Part shown: piece after piece, positions 8,654-17,900 of the stretch
Layout of the letters: each line of letters opens with the position of its first letter
Numbering within the stretch: position 1 is the stretch's first letter
Assembly: GCF_013034685.1 (NCBI RefSeq)
Contig: NZ_WQGO01000003.1
Coordinates: forward strand, 62,001-126,000
From: Ruegeria lacuscaerulensis
GTDB lineage: Bacteria > Pseudomonadota > Alphaproteobacteria > Rhodobacterales > Rhodobacteraceae
Direction: 5' to 3'
DNA: 64,000 nucleotides
Program-made: the position numbers and the translations under genes
The notes under the pieces: model-generated
What the model saw: the letters and a program-made list of their open reading frames with translations, nothing else
What the model was told of the DNA's origin: nothing
Databases searched by the model: none

Positions 8654-8984
8654 GATTACCTTCGACGATTTTCTCAAGGTCGATATCCGCGTAGGTGAAG
8701 TGATCCGCGCTGAGCCGTATCCCGAGGCCCGCAAACCCGCGATCAAGATGTGGATCGACTTCGGCGATGAGATCGGCGAGCGCAAGACCTCGGCCCAGAT
8801 CACCGCGCATTACGACCCGGCCACTCTGGTCGGCAAGCAGGTGATGGCTGTGGTGAATTTCCCGCCGCGCCAGATCGGCAAGTTCATGTCCGAAGTCCTG
8901 GTGCTGGGCCTGCCCGACGAAAACGGTGAGATCGTTCTGATCGGACCGGATGGCAACGTTCCCATCGGCGGAAGGATGCACTGA
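8646..8984 (+). CDS. csaA: tRNA-binding protein, CsaA family
   Basis: A 112-residue one-domain OB-fold protein homologous to the tRNA-binding extension of MetRS and PheRS; CsaA of Bacillus has chaperone-like activity. Family features: FDDFLKVDIRVGEVIRAEPYPEARKPAIKMWIDFG, (read as FDDFLKVDIRVGEV), ITAHYDPATLVGKQVMAVVNF, QIGKFMSEVLVLG. GTG at 8646 was chosen because AAGGAG lies seven bases upstream and the protein then matches the usual length. It overlaps proC by eight bases and its stop shares one base with the following ATG. Confidence 0.9.
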   Translation: MSEITFDDFLKVDIRVGEVIRAEPYPEARKPAIKMWIDFGDEIGERKTSAQITAHYDPATLVGKQVMAVVNFPPRQIGKFMSEVLVLGLPDENGEIVLIGPDGNVPIGGRMH

Positions 8985-9934
8985 TGAAGGTATTTATTGC
9001 CCGGCCGATGACGCCAGCGGTCGAAGCGCGCGCAAGGGCTGAATTCGACGTTGAATTCCGGCCCGAGACTGCGCCGATGTCTGAGGAAGAAATGATCAAC
9101 GCGCTGAACACGTTCGACATTGTCGTTCCGACGCTGGGGGATCAGTTCTCGGCGGATATCTTTGCGCAAGTGCCTGACCCGCGTTGCAAGCTGCTGGCCA
9201 ATTTCGGCGTTGGGTATAACCATATCGACGTAAGCGCCGCGCAAGCTGCCGGAATCGCCGTCACCAACACCCCCGGCGCAGTCACTGATGCGACCGCCGA
9301 TATCGCCATGGCGCTGTTGTTGTCCACGGCCCGTCGCGCGAGCGAGGGTGAGCGCCTGGTTCGCGCCGGTGCTTGGGAAGGCTGGCATCCGACCCAGATG
9401 TTGGGCCACCACGTCACCGGCAAACGGGTTGGTATCGTGGGCATGGGTCGCATCGGTCAGGCCATCGCGCGGCGTTGCCACTATGGGTTCTCGATGCAGG
9501 TGGCCTATCAATCGCGAAGCGCGAAGGATCTGGATTTTGCGGCAGAGTTCATTCCCGATCTGTCTGCTTTGGCGGCTTCGGTCGATTTCCTTGTGCTGGC
9601 GGTTCCCGGTGGCGCCGCAACCCGGCATCTGATCAATGCGCAGGTGCTAGAGACGATGAACCCCAACGCCCTGCTGGTCAACATCGCGCGCGGAGAGGTC
9701 GTGGATGAAGCTGCCCTGATCGCAGCCCTTCAGGCGGGGCAGATCGCCGGGGCTGGGCTGGATGTCTATGAATTCGAGCCCAAGGTCCCACAAGCTCTGA
9801 TCGACATGGACAACGTGACCCTGTTCCCGCATCTGGGTACCGCGACGGAGGAAGTGCGCACGGATATGGGCAACATGGCGCTGGATAATGTCGCCGCCTT
9901 TGTCACGGGGCGCGCGCTGCCGAACCCGGTTTAG
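8984..9934 (+). CDS. D-isomer-specific 2-hydroxyacid dehydrogenase
   Basis: A 316-residue NAD(P)H-dependent enzyme of the glyoxylate/hydroxypyruvate reductase type. The Rossmann motif VGIVGMGRIGQAIARR lies near residue 150; catalytic Arg is in VNIARGEVVDE, Glu in AGLDVYEFEP and His in LFPHLGTATEE. The N-terminal substrate domain has FGVGYNHIDV. Which acid it reduces cannot be fixed from sequence; glyoxylate or hydroxypyruvate are most likely. It is the third gene of proC-csaA-dehydrogenase (TGATG junction) and its stop overlaps the convergent tdk stop by three bases. Confidence 0.93.
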   Translation: MKVFIARPMTPAVEARARAEFDVEFRPETAPMSEEEMINALNTFDIVVPTLGDQFSADIFAQVPDPRCKLLANFGVGYNHIDVSAAQAAGIAVTNTPGAVTDATADIAMALLLSTARRASEGERLVRAGAWEGWHPTQMLGHHVTGKRVGIVGMGRIGQAIARRCHYGFSMQVAYQSRSAKDLDFAAEFIPDLSALAASVDFLVLAVPGGAATRHLINAQVLETMNPNALLVNIARGEVVDEAALIAALQAGQIAGAGLDVYEFEPKVPQALIDMDNVTLFPHLGTATEEVRTDMGNMALDNVAAFVTGRALPNPV

Positions 9935-10509
9935 TCGCCCATCGCCTCGCGCCAATGCTTGCGGCAAAGCGAGACATAGGTCTCGTTCCCGCCAATCTGA
10001 ACCTGTGCGCCTTCGGTGATGGTGTTGCCGTTCTCGTCCTGCCGAATGACCATCGTAGCCTTGCGACCGCATTCGCAGATCGTGCGCACCTCGCGCATTT
10101 CATCGGCCAGCGCCAGCAGCGCGGCAGAGCCCGGAAACAGACGCCCCTGAAAGTCCACGCGCAACCCGTAGGCCAGAACCGGTATTTTCAGATCATCCAC
10201 GGCACGCGCCAGTTGCCAGACCTGATCCTCGGTCAGAAACTGCGCCTCATCAATGAACACGCAGGCCACCTTGCCCTGTTTCAGGCGCGCGTTGATCATG
10301 GCAAAAACATCGTCCTGCGCCCCGAATGTTTCGGCATCCGCCGCAATCCCGATGCGCGAGGCGATCTTGCCCACCCCTGCACGTCCATCCAGCCGGGCCG
10401 TCATCAGATAGGTATCCATGCCGCGCTCACGGTAGTTGTGCGAGGCTTGCAGTAACACGGTCGATTTGCCCGCGTTCATGGTCGAATAATTGAAGTATAG
10501 CTTTGCCAT
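9931..10509 (-). CDS. tdk: Thymidine kinase
   Basis: A 192-residue type II thymidine kinase that phosphorylates thymidine with ATP for salvage. P-loop STMNAGKSTVLLQ is at residues 9-21, FIDEAQFL is the Walker B with the catalytic Glu region, and zinc-binding cysteines appear in ICECG and near the end in SLCRKHW. The frame stays open upstream to 10728, but homology begins at ATG 10509 (MAKLYFNYST), and the longer N-terminus has no family match. It converges with the dehydrogenase gene, the stops overlapping by three bases. Confidence 0.95.
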   Translation of the reverse strand: MAKLYFNYSTMNAGKSTVLLQASHNYRERGMDTYLMTARLDGRAGVGKIASRIGIAADAETFGAQDDVFAMINARLKQGKVACVFIDEAQFLTEDQVWQLARAVDDLKIPVLAYGLRVDFQGRLFPGSAALLALADEMREVRTICECGRKATMVIRQDENGNTITEGAQVQIGGNETYVSLCRKHWREAMGD

Positions 10510-10866
10510 ACGCCCGGGTCTAAAACGCCTGAACGGCGCGGGCAAGGGACCAATATAAACCAAGAAAGCGTCGTCGCCGTTGTCGTTGCAAGGGTCGAGC
10601 GCAAGCTCATTGGGGATGGATACCCCCGCTTCAACAACAGCGACGCCGTCGGCCGTCATACGGCCTAACCATTGCAGGACCAGAAAAACGCCCCGCGGAT
10701 ACTCATAACCGGCTGGAAACGCCGCCACTCACTCACAAAATCCCTTCAATTCTGAGGGATAGTCAATTTATGCCATTTCAATTATGACTCGAGTATGGGA
10801 AATTTCCGCACCGTTTCCCCCACACTGGCAGATGTGGTGGTGAAGCCAGGCAGCAAAGGTTGAAAC
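10510..10866. other. 357-base intergenic region between divergent genes
   Basis: No supported gene. The minus frame continuing upstream of tdk is uninformative. A six-base stem ATCCCT/AGGGAT with nine-base loop lies at 10740-10760, and the DNA from about 10735 to 10800 is AT-rich, probably holding the promoter of the rightward gene starting at 10867, which has AAAGG eight bases before its ATG. Confidence 0.4.
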
Positions 10867-11328
10867 ATGGCAGATATCGGGGCCTACCTGAAAAAGCATA
10901 CCGAGGCATTGGTCAAAGACGTGGGCATCGAATCCGCCTGCGAGATTACCGGGAAATCCAAGGCGACCCTGGGCCGGTATTATTCCGACAATGCCGAGCA
11001 CGCCGACCGGTTCATGCCGGTGGACGCGGTTGCCCGGCTTGAGGCCGTGTCCAACTTTCCGCATGTGACCTCGGCTTTGGCGGACCTAAAGAACATCACG
11101 CTGTCCTATGATGGTCGCAACTCGGACGCGCCCCGAACCGGAGGGGTGAATGCAGACGTTATCGCGCTAAGCCAGCGCTTTGCCATGCTGATGACCGAAT
11201 ACCAGGCCGCCATCGAAGACGGCATCATCACAGTGAACGAAGCCAAGCGTTTGTTGAAAGAGACCAGCCAGTTGCAGCAGGTTTTGATCGAGATGAAGCT
11301 GCATCTGGAAGAGGAAAGCGTGAGCTGA
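10867..11328 (+). CDS. Putative HTH regulator, resembling phage CII/CP76-type proteins
   Basis: A 153-residue cytoplasmic protein. Residues about 18-45 (VGIESACEITGKSKATLGRYYS) read like a helix-turn-helix; then come VDAVARLEAV and HVTSALADL, an order seen in phage CP76/CII-like regulatory proteins, and a C-terminal coiled coil (AIEDGIITVNEAKRLLKETS, then QLQQVLIEMKLHLEEE). Such stand-alone copies are common in roseobacter chromosomes, so it need not be part of a prophage; no phage genes are nearby. It sits next to an orphan immunity-type gene in a small accessory pocket. Family assignment is tentative. Confidence 0.6.
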   Translation: MADIGAYLKKHTEALVKDVGIESACEITGKSKATLGRYYSDNAEHADRFMPVDAVARLEAVSNFPHVTSALADLKNITLSYDGRNSDAPRTGGVNADVIALSQRFAMLMTEYQAAIEDGIITVNEAKRLLKETSQLQQVLIEMKLHLEEESVS

Positions 11329-11399
11329 GCGCTTCTCATATCTTCGAGCAAAAAAAACTTGAGCGGCGCGTTCTACGAACGGCTATGCCTGCACTTGAG

Positions 11400-12050
11400 C
11401 TATTCCTCTTCCTGACAGCGTTCGTAGCTATCGCTCTGCGTTCTCAAAAAACGGCTTCCAACGGGTTCTGACAGGAGATGAACAAAACTGTCATCACGGT
11501 TTAACACCGCACCAATAGCGACATAGCTGCATGGCGTGTCATCGTATTCTTCTTGCGACAGTTGTTCTACATCCGCGCGGATGCGCCAGCCGGTATCGGG
11601 ATACTTGTCTTCTTCTTCATGTTCGGAATCTTCACGATAAACATATCCCACGCGGGCGCGCCGTTCCAAAACTGCGTCATCAACGAAACAGCGGCCAAAC
11701 CACTTGTTGAAGTCGTTTGAAAAACGCATTTGCAATTCCGGGTCATCCCAATCTATTCCAACTATGTGGTGGATTTTGAACTCGACCGGATCGCCGAGTG
11801 TCAATGCGGGTATGTCTTCTGGGGTGTTGTCGAGCCTACCTAGCAAATTTGAGCCGTCGCGGCGTTCTACGATAACCCACATTCTCTCCGCATCGTATTG
11901 TCCGGATTCAGGAACAGCGCTGAAAATCAGCTTTACGATTGTTCCAATACCGACTTCAGCAAGCTCTTCTTCGCTTGGTAAATGGAACGTGTATGGGTTT
12001 TCTTTTTGCGTTGGGCGCGGGTCGTGAAGGCGAAAACTGGGGCTTGTCAC
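11400..12050 (-). CDS. Orphan immunity-type protein (DUF2314 + DUF2185/Imm33-like)
   Basis: A 216-residue acidic cytoplasmic protein. Residues about 35-105 (GTIVKLIFSAVPESG, ERMWVIVERRDG, LTLGDPVEFKIHHIVGI) resemble DUF2314; residues about 150-205 (GWRIRADVEQLS, YVAIGAVLNRDDSFVHLL, EPVGSRFLR) resemble DUF2185, also called Imm33, found as immunity proteins of polymorphic toxins. The start is GTG at 12050 with AAGG eight bases upstream; no ATG is available. Base composition is visibly more AT-rich than neighbours, suggesting acquired DNA. No toxin gene is adjacent. Confidence 0.7.
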   Translation of the reverse strand: MTSPSFRLHDPRPTQKENPYTFHLPSEEELAEVGIGTIVKLIFSAVPESGQYDAERMWVIVERRDGSNLLGRLDNTPEDIPALTLGDPVEFKIHHIVGIDWDDPELQMRFSNDFNKWFGRCFVDDAVLERRARVGYVYREDSEHEEEDKYPDTGWRIRADVEQLSQEEYDDTPCSYVAIGAVLNRDDSFVHLLSEPVGSRFLRTQSDSYERCQEEE

Positions 12051-12171
12051 AAATGCAACCTTGATCTGCTTTACATTTCATCTTCTTGTTTGTTTTCAGC
12101 GCTAATGTGGTCAAGCTGCGGGTTAAAGGTAAGAATACCCTGCTGTGAAAGTCGCCACTTGCAGATGATGT

Positions 12172-13296
12172 TTATCCGCACCGCTTCACGATCACTGAAC
12201 CCACGGAATACCCCGCCCCGAAGGAGCAGATCAGACCGACATCGCCATCTGCGAAATCGTCCGAGTATTTCGAGAACGCGATGATCGATCCGGCCGAAGA
12301 TGTGTTGGCATAATCTTGCAGGATGTTGGGCTGTTCGCCCGGTTCGGGTTCGCGGCCCAATACCTTTTTGCCGATGAAATCGTTCATCGTCTTGTTGGCC
12401 TGATGCAACCAAAGACGTTTCAGGTCCGAACTGTTCAGCCCTTCGGAATCCATATGGTCGGCGATGTGCTTACTGACCATCGGCAGCACTTCCTTGAAGA
12501 CTTTGCGTCCGTTCTGCATGAACTGCATATCACGCCGGTCGACCACGCCATCAGGGCGCGAGCGGCGCAAGTAACCGTTATTGTTGCGGATATTGTTGGA
12601 AAATTCGGTGGCGCAGCGGGTTGAGAGAATCTCGAAATAGGGGCCGTTTGCGTCCTCGACGCGTTCGATCAGGGTGGCGGTGGCGACGTCTCCGAAAATG
12701 AAATGGCAATCGCGGTCGCGCCACTCTAGATGGCCAGAGCAGATCTCAGGGTTCACCACCAGCGCGGATTTCACCGATCCCGATCGGATCATATCCGCCG
12801 CCGCCTGAATGCCAAACGTGGCCGAGGAACAGGCTACATTCATATCAAAGCCAAAGCCTTTGATCCCCAGCGCCTGCTGGATTTCGATCGCAATCGCTGG
12901 ATAGGCACGTTCGTGGTTCGAGGCGGCGCAGATCACCAGATCCACGTCCTCGGGTGCGCGCCCGGCTTGCGCCAGCGCCTTTTTGCACGCATCTACGGCC
13001 ATCTCGGTCATGATGCCGGGTTCATCATCACTACGCTGACGCAGCAACGGGTGCATCACGTCGGGGTCAAGTACGCCGGTCTTGTCCATCACATAGCGGT
13101 TGTGGATGCCCGAGGCCTTGACGATGAATTCTTCCGAGGAATGTTGCAGCGGTTCCATGTCACCTGCGGCAATCGCGTCGGCATGCTCGGCATTGACCCT
13201 GTCGGCATAGGCGTTGAAGGCGGTGACGAGTTCTGCGTTGGTGATGATGTTCTCTGGCGTGAATACACCGGTGCCGGTGATTGCTGGCGTGTGCAT
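12172..13296 (-). CDS. Beta-ketoacyl-ACP synthase III family protein (FabH-like)
   Basis: A 374-residue thiolase-fold condensing enzyme, longer than housekeeping FabH (about 320). The catalytic triad is intact: Cys156 in NVACSSATFG, His298 in LHQANKTM and Asn331 in ANTSSAGS. The N-terminal region carries an extra segment (residues 30-60) and the late part an insert near 310-325. Such long forms are thought to condense special acyl chains, but the substrate is unknown here. It is divergent from the MarR-efflux operon across a 169-base gap that holds two inverted repeats. Confidence 0.9.
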   Translation of the reverse strand: MHTPAITGTGVFTPENIITNAELVTAFNAYADRVNAEHADAIAAGDMEPLQHSSEEFIVKASGIHNRYVMDKTGVLDPDVMHPLLRQRSDDEPGIMTEMAVDACKKALAQAGRAPEDVDLVICAASNHERAYPAIAIEIQQALGIKGFGFDMNVACSSATFGIQAAADMIRSGSVKSALVVNPEICSGHLEWRDRDCHFIFGDVATATLIERVEDANGPYFEILSTRCATEFSNNIRNNNGYLRRSRPDGVVDRRDMQFMQNGRKVFKEVLPMVSKHIADHMDSEGLNSSDLKRLWLHQANKTMNDFIGKKVLGREPEPGEQPNILQDYANTSSAGSIIAFSKYSDDFADGDVGLICSFGAGYSVGSVIVKRCG

Positions 13297-13399
13297 AGGT
13301 GAACCTGCGTTTTTCGGATTTGCTCAAAATGCCGCCAATACCCGGTCAGTTCAAGAGAGATTGACCCAAGGGAATGCCAAAGTTGGCGTCCAAATGCGC

Positions 13400-13435
13400 T
13401 TCAATTCTTGAATAGTTCATTTTTTGAAGTATATG
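13400..13435 (+). promoter_or_regulatory. Promoter with two inverted repeats upstream of marR-efflux operon
   Basis: Two 13-base inverted repeats, TTCAATTCTTGAA (13400-13412) and TTCATTTTTTGAA (13416-13428), lie 16 bases apart centre to centre. TTGAAT (13408-13413) and TATATG (13430-13435), 16 bases apart, form a plausible promoter that both repeats overlap. This is the usual layout of a MarR autoregulatory operator; the binding itself is inferred. Confidence 0.6.
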
Positions 13436-13465
13436 CGGTCGCGAGGTCTCTAAGGGATTCGGTCC

Positions 13466-13933
13466 ATGACATTCGATGACAGTGCGCTGGTAAAACGGCT
13501 CAGTCCTGAAATGCAGGCCATGATGGGCGTGTATGCCTTGTACTGGAAGCTTGAAGAAAGCTTTGACTCGTTGGAAATCGAGCTGACCCATCAGGAATGC
13601 CACATGTTGATCAAGCTAGACCAGCCCAAGCGCATGGGGGTTCTGGCGTCGGATATGTTGACAGTGCCCTCCACGATCACCTCTACGGCGGACGCGTTGG
13701 AAGCATCGGGGTATCTATCCCGACAACGCGACCCTGAAGATCGCCGCGCCTGGTTGTTGGTGCTGACCGACAAGGGGCTTGAAATGCGTCAGGCCCTGGT
13801 GGCCGAAGCGGGGGCTTTGTTTCACCGCGCGTCGGGGTTGGATGCTGATGAGACGGCAGAATTTGCGCGTCTGGCCCGGAAAATCCGGGAAAACATATTG
13901 AAAACGGGAATACCCGAGGGGTTGAAGAAATGA
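13466..13933 (+). CDS. MarR family transcriptional regulator
   Basis: A 155-residue winged-helix repressor, typically released from DNA by phenolic or lipophilic compounds. The recognition region is LASDMLTVPSTITSTADALEASGYLSRQ (shorter: VPSTITSTADALE), followed by the wing DPEDRRAWLLVLTDKG. ATG follows AAGGGA. Its stop overlaps the ATG of the membrane fusion gene (ATGA), so it is the first gene of an efflux operon that it probably represses. The name given here stops at the family because the ligand is unknown. Confidence 0.92.
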   Translation: MTFDDSALVKRLSPEMQAMMGVYALYWKLEESFDSLEIELTHQECHMLIKLDQPKRMGVLASDMLTVPSTITSTADALEASGYLSRQRDPEDRRAWLLVLTDKGLEMRQALVAEAGALFHRASGLDADETAEFARLARKIRENILKTGIPEGLKK

Positions 13934-14967
13934 AATTGATCTCTGTTTTGGGCATTGCCCTTGCCCTGCTGGCCACCTCTGCCACGGCGCAAGAGACGGC
14001 CAAACCAGTCAAGCTGATGGTTGTGCAGGAAACTACACCGGGGTTTTCGCGTCAGTTCTTTGGTCGTGTGGCTGCGCGCCAAACGGTCGATCTAGCGTTT
14101 CAGGTGGCTGGGCAGATCATGGACATGCCCGTGACCGAGGGGTTCGTGATCCCCAAGGACGAGTTGATTGCCGAGCTAGACCGTGAGCCGTTCCAGCGCC
14201 GCTATGACCGGGCTGTGTTGCAAAAAGAACAAGCCGATCGAACGCTGGCACGCTTGTCCCGTTTGCGCGGTACGGCGGCCAGTCAGGTTGCTGTGGATGA
14301 CGCCGAAACAGCGGCACAACTAGCCGATATCGCTGTGCGCGATGCGCTTTATGATCTGGAACAGGCGACGCTAACCGCGCCCTTTGACGCGCTGGTCTCA
14401 AGCCGCGCGGTGGAATCCTTTACAACCGTATCGGCCGGAACCCCCATCGTTCGTATCCACGACATGTCCGAGCTGCGGATCGAAGTGGATGTGCCCGAAA
14501 TTCTGTTTCAACGCTCGGGCCAGCAAGATGACATCACCATCACCGCCAAATTCCCTGTCAGCGATGAGGTGTTCCCGCTGCAAATCCGCGAGTTTGATGC
14601 TGAATCTTCGAGCGTTGGTCAAACCTTCCGCATTCAGTTCGGCCTGACCCCGCCGGAAGGGCTGCAGATTCTGCCGGGGTCTTCAGTGACGGTGAACGTT
14701 CAGGTACAGGATCAACGTACAGGCATCGTGGTCCCGGCGACCGCGATTGTGGCGGATGCCGAAGGAACGCTTGGCATTTTCGTATTCACGCCGACAGGGG
14801 CCGATGAAGGCACGATCACGCGGGTGCCGGTGACGATCGAACCCACGGAAAGTGGGGACGTGCGCGTTCTGAGCGGGCTGAACAATGGCGATGAGGTCGT
14901 GGTCGCAGGCGGTGGAGCATTGACCGACGGGCAGACGGTGCGCCGTTTTGCCGGTTTTGCGAATTAA
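13930..14967 (+). CDS. RND efflux periplasmic adaptor (membrane fusion protein)
   Basis: A 345-residue exported adaptor linking an RND pump to an outer-membrane channel. A signal peptide (MKLISVLGIALALLATSATA) ends near residue 21. The barrel-sandwich halves are seen around VDLAFQVAGQIMDMPVTEG and ATLTAPFDALVSSRAVE, with a coiled coil between (LQKEQADRTLARLSRLRG), then beta-barrel and membrane-proximal domains (GIVVPATAIVADAEGTLG). It overlaps marR by four bases and precedes the pump gene by 13 bases. No outer-membrane channel gene is in the operon. Confidence 0.92.
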   Translation: MKLISVLGIALALLATSATAQETAKPVKLMVVQETTPGFSRQFFGRVAARQTVDLAFQVAGQIMDMPVTEGFVIPKDELIAELDREPFQRRYDRAVLQKEQADRTLARLSRLRGTAASQVAVDDAETAAQLADIAVRDALYDLEQATLTAPFDALVSSRAVESFTTVSAGTPIVRIHDMSELRIEVDVPEILFQRSGQQDDITITAKFPVSDEVFPLQIREFDAESSSVGQTFRIQFGLTPPEGLQILPGSSVTVNVQVQDQRTGIVVPATAIVADAEGTLGIFVFTPTGADEGTITRVPVTIEPTESGDVRVLSGLNNGDEVVVAGGGALTDGQTVRRFAGFAN

Positions 14968-14980
14968 AGAGGGCAGGGTC

Positions 14981-17900
14981 ATGAACATCGCGCGCGCATC
15001 CATTGACCGGCCGATCTATACGTGGCTGATCATTCTGATCGCTCTGTTTGGCGGCATCTGGGGGTTCCTGTCGCTGGGTCGGCTGGAAGACCCGGCCTTT
15101 ACGATCAAGAACGCGGTCATCGCCACGCAATATCCCGGTGCCACTGCCGAACAAGTGGCGCTTGAGGTCTCGGAACCTCTGGAATCGGCGATCCAGCAGA
15201 TGGGAGAGGTCAAAACCATTACTTCGGTCAACCAACCGGGGTTCTCGCTGATCGAAGTTGAGGTGAAGTCTACCTATGACGGAACCGAATTGCCCGAAAT
15301 CTGGACCAAGCTGCGCGCCAAGGTCCGCGATGCGGCTCGCGCGTTGCCGTCAGGTGTCAGCCAGCCGCTTGTAAATGATGGATTTGGCGATGTTTTCGGG
15401 CTGTTCTATGCGGTCACCGCGGATGGATTCTCGGATGCTGAAAAGCACGAGTTGTCGACCTTTCTGAGGCGCGAATTGCTGACCGTCGAGGGCGTAGCGG
15501 ATGTCGAGGTGATGGGCCTGCCGGAAGAAGCTATTTTCGTGGAGCCCGACCTAGCCATCTCGGTCAATCAGAATGTGCCGTTGCAGGCGATCAACGATGC
15601 CATCGTCAATGCGGATTCGGTGAATGCATCGGGTTCGCTGCGGTCAGACAATGACCGTACCACGGTCCTGACTGCCGAAGGGTCCGATACGGTTTCGGCC
15701 ATCGCGGGGTTGTCGGTTGGCTCGCAAGGGCAGGTGATCAACCTGTTTGATATGTCCAATGTCTATCGCGGGCGCCAAACCGACCCCGAGGTCATCATCC
15801 GCTTTAACGGCGCCGAGGCGTTCACGCTGGGCATCGCGGGCCTGTCGACCGAGAACATTGTCGAGGTCGGCAAGCGCGCCGATGCGAAATTTGCCGAACT
15901 GGACGGGCAGATTCCCTATGGTGTGGAAATCCTGCCGATCTATCAGCAACATGTTGTGGTCGAGCAGGCCTCGAACGATTTTCTGGTGAACCTGGCTTTG
16001 TCGGTGGCGATTGTAGTGACGGTTCTGGCCATCTTCATGGGCTGGCGCGCCGCGATTGTGGTGGGCTCGACCCTGCTGCTGACCGTGGTGGGAACGCTGC
16101 TGTTCATGGCCATCTTCTCGATCGAGATGGAGCGGATTTCGCTGGGCGCGTTGATCATCGCCATGGGGATGCTGGTCGACAATGCCATCGTCGTGGCCGA
16201 GGGGATGCAGATCGCCATGCTGCGCGGCAAAAACGCGCGCGATGCGGCGGATGAGGCTGCGTCCAAAACACAAATCCCGCTGCTGGGCGCGACGATCATC
16301 GGTATCATGGCGTTTGCTGGTATCGGTCTCAGCCCGGACGCATCGGGTGAGTTCCTGTTCTCGCTGTTTGCGGTCATCGCGATCTCATTGCTGCTGAGTT
16401 GGATTCTGGCACTGACGGTGACGCCCATGCTGGGGCACTATTTCTTCAAACAGGGTAAAGAAGGCGCGGTGGATGCTTATGGCGGACTGATGTTCCGTAT
16501 CTACGGGACCGTCCTGCGCTGGGCTTTGCGGTTCCGCTGGCTGGTGATCGCCGCCTTGGTGGGGGTGACGGTGGCCTGTTTCGCCGGGTTCGGTCTGGTC
16601 AAGCAGCAATTCTTCCCGGATTCGAACACACCTCTTTTCCTTGTGCATTATAAATTGCCGCAAGGTACTCCGATTTCCCGCACCGCTGATGATATGGCCG
16701 TGTTTGAAGAATGGCTGACCAACAGGGATGAAGTCGTGTCGGTCGCAACTTTTGTCGGACAGGGCGCGACCCGGTTTTTGCTGACCTATTCGGCCGAAAA
16801 GCCGAACCCCAGCTATGGTCACCTGATCATCCGAACCGAAACCCTAGAAGACATCCCGCAACTGCGCGCGGATCTGGAAGAATTCGGCTCGGCCCAGTTC
16901 CCTGAGGGTGAGTTTCGCACCCGCCGTTTGATCTTTGGTCCGGGTGGCGGCGATCCGATCCAGGCGCGGTTCTCGGGCAGCGATCCGGTAGTTTTACGGC
17001 AACTGGCAGAGGAGGCGGTCCTGCGGATGCGCGCCGCGTCCGATAATGCCCTGCACGTGCATCACAACTGGCGTGAAAAAGAGCTGGCGGTTCAACCGAT
17101 CTACGCGACCGAGCGCGCCCAAACTGCAGGTGTCAGCCGCGAAGACATCGCAGCCACGTTGCAGTTTTCAACCGATGGCATCACCGGCGGGGTGTTTCGT
17201 GAACGCGATCGCCTGATCCCAATCATCCTGCGCCGCGCTGCGAATGGCGATTACTCGATCGTGGATCAGGTGGTGTATTCCGATCAGTCCGAACGCTTTG
17301 TTCCGATCGAGCAGATGGTGGACGGGTTCGAATACAAGGCCCTGAACACGCTGGTACATCGGCGGGATCGGGTCCTGACCATCACTGTTGGTGCAGATAT
17401 CCCGGCAGGTTTCACGGCGGCTCAGGTCCATTCCGAAGTCCGGGCGGCCATCGAAGACATGGATTTGCCCGCCGGATACCGGATGGAATGGGGTGGTGAA
17501 TTTGAAAATGCCGGTGAGGCCAATGAAAGCCTTGGACGGCAACTGCCCTTGAGCCTGCTGATCATGGTCTTGATCTCGGTGCTGATCTTCAACGCGATCC
17601 GGCAGCCGATCATCATCTGGCTGCTGGTGCCGATGTCGGTAAATGGGGTAGTCATCGGGTTGCTGGGCACCGGGTTACCATTTACCTTTACGGCGCTGCT
17701 TGGGCTGCTGAGCTTGTCGGGGATGCTGATCAAAAACGGCATCGTTCTGGTGGAAGAGATCGACCTGGTTCGCGCAACCGGTAAGGGACTGCACGAGTCG
17801 ATCGTCGAAGCCTCGGTCTCGCGTTTGCGCCCGGTGATGCTGGCGGCGATTACGACCATTCTGGGGATGGCACCGCTGTTGACGGATGCGTTCTTCAAAT

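Noticed and set aside
10510-10728. N-terminal extension of thymidine kinase
   Set aside because: The frame is open but has no family similarity, and the P-loop lies at the standard distance from ATG 10509.
12071-12412. Minus-strand frame overlapping the end of the FabH-like gene
   Set aside because: It is out of frame with the intact synthase and has no domain.
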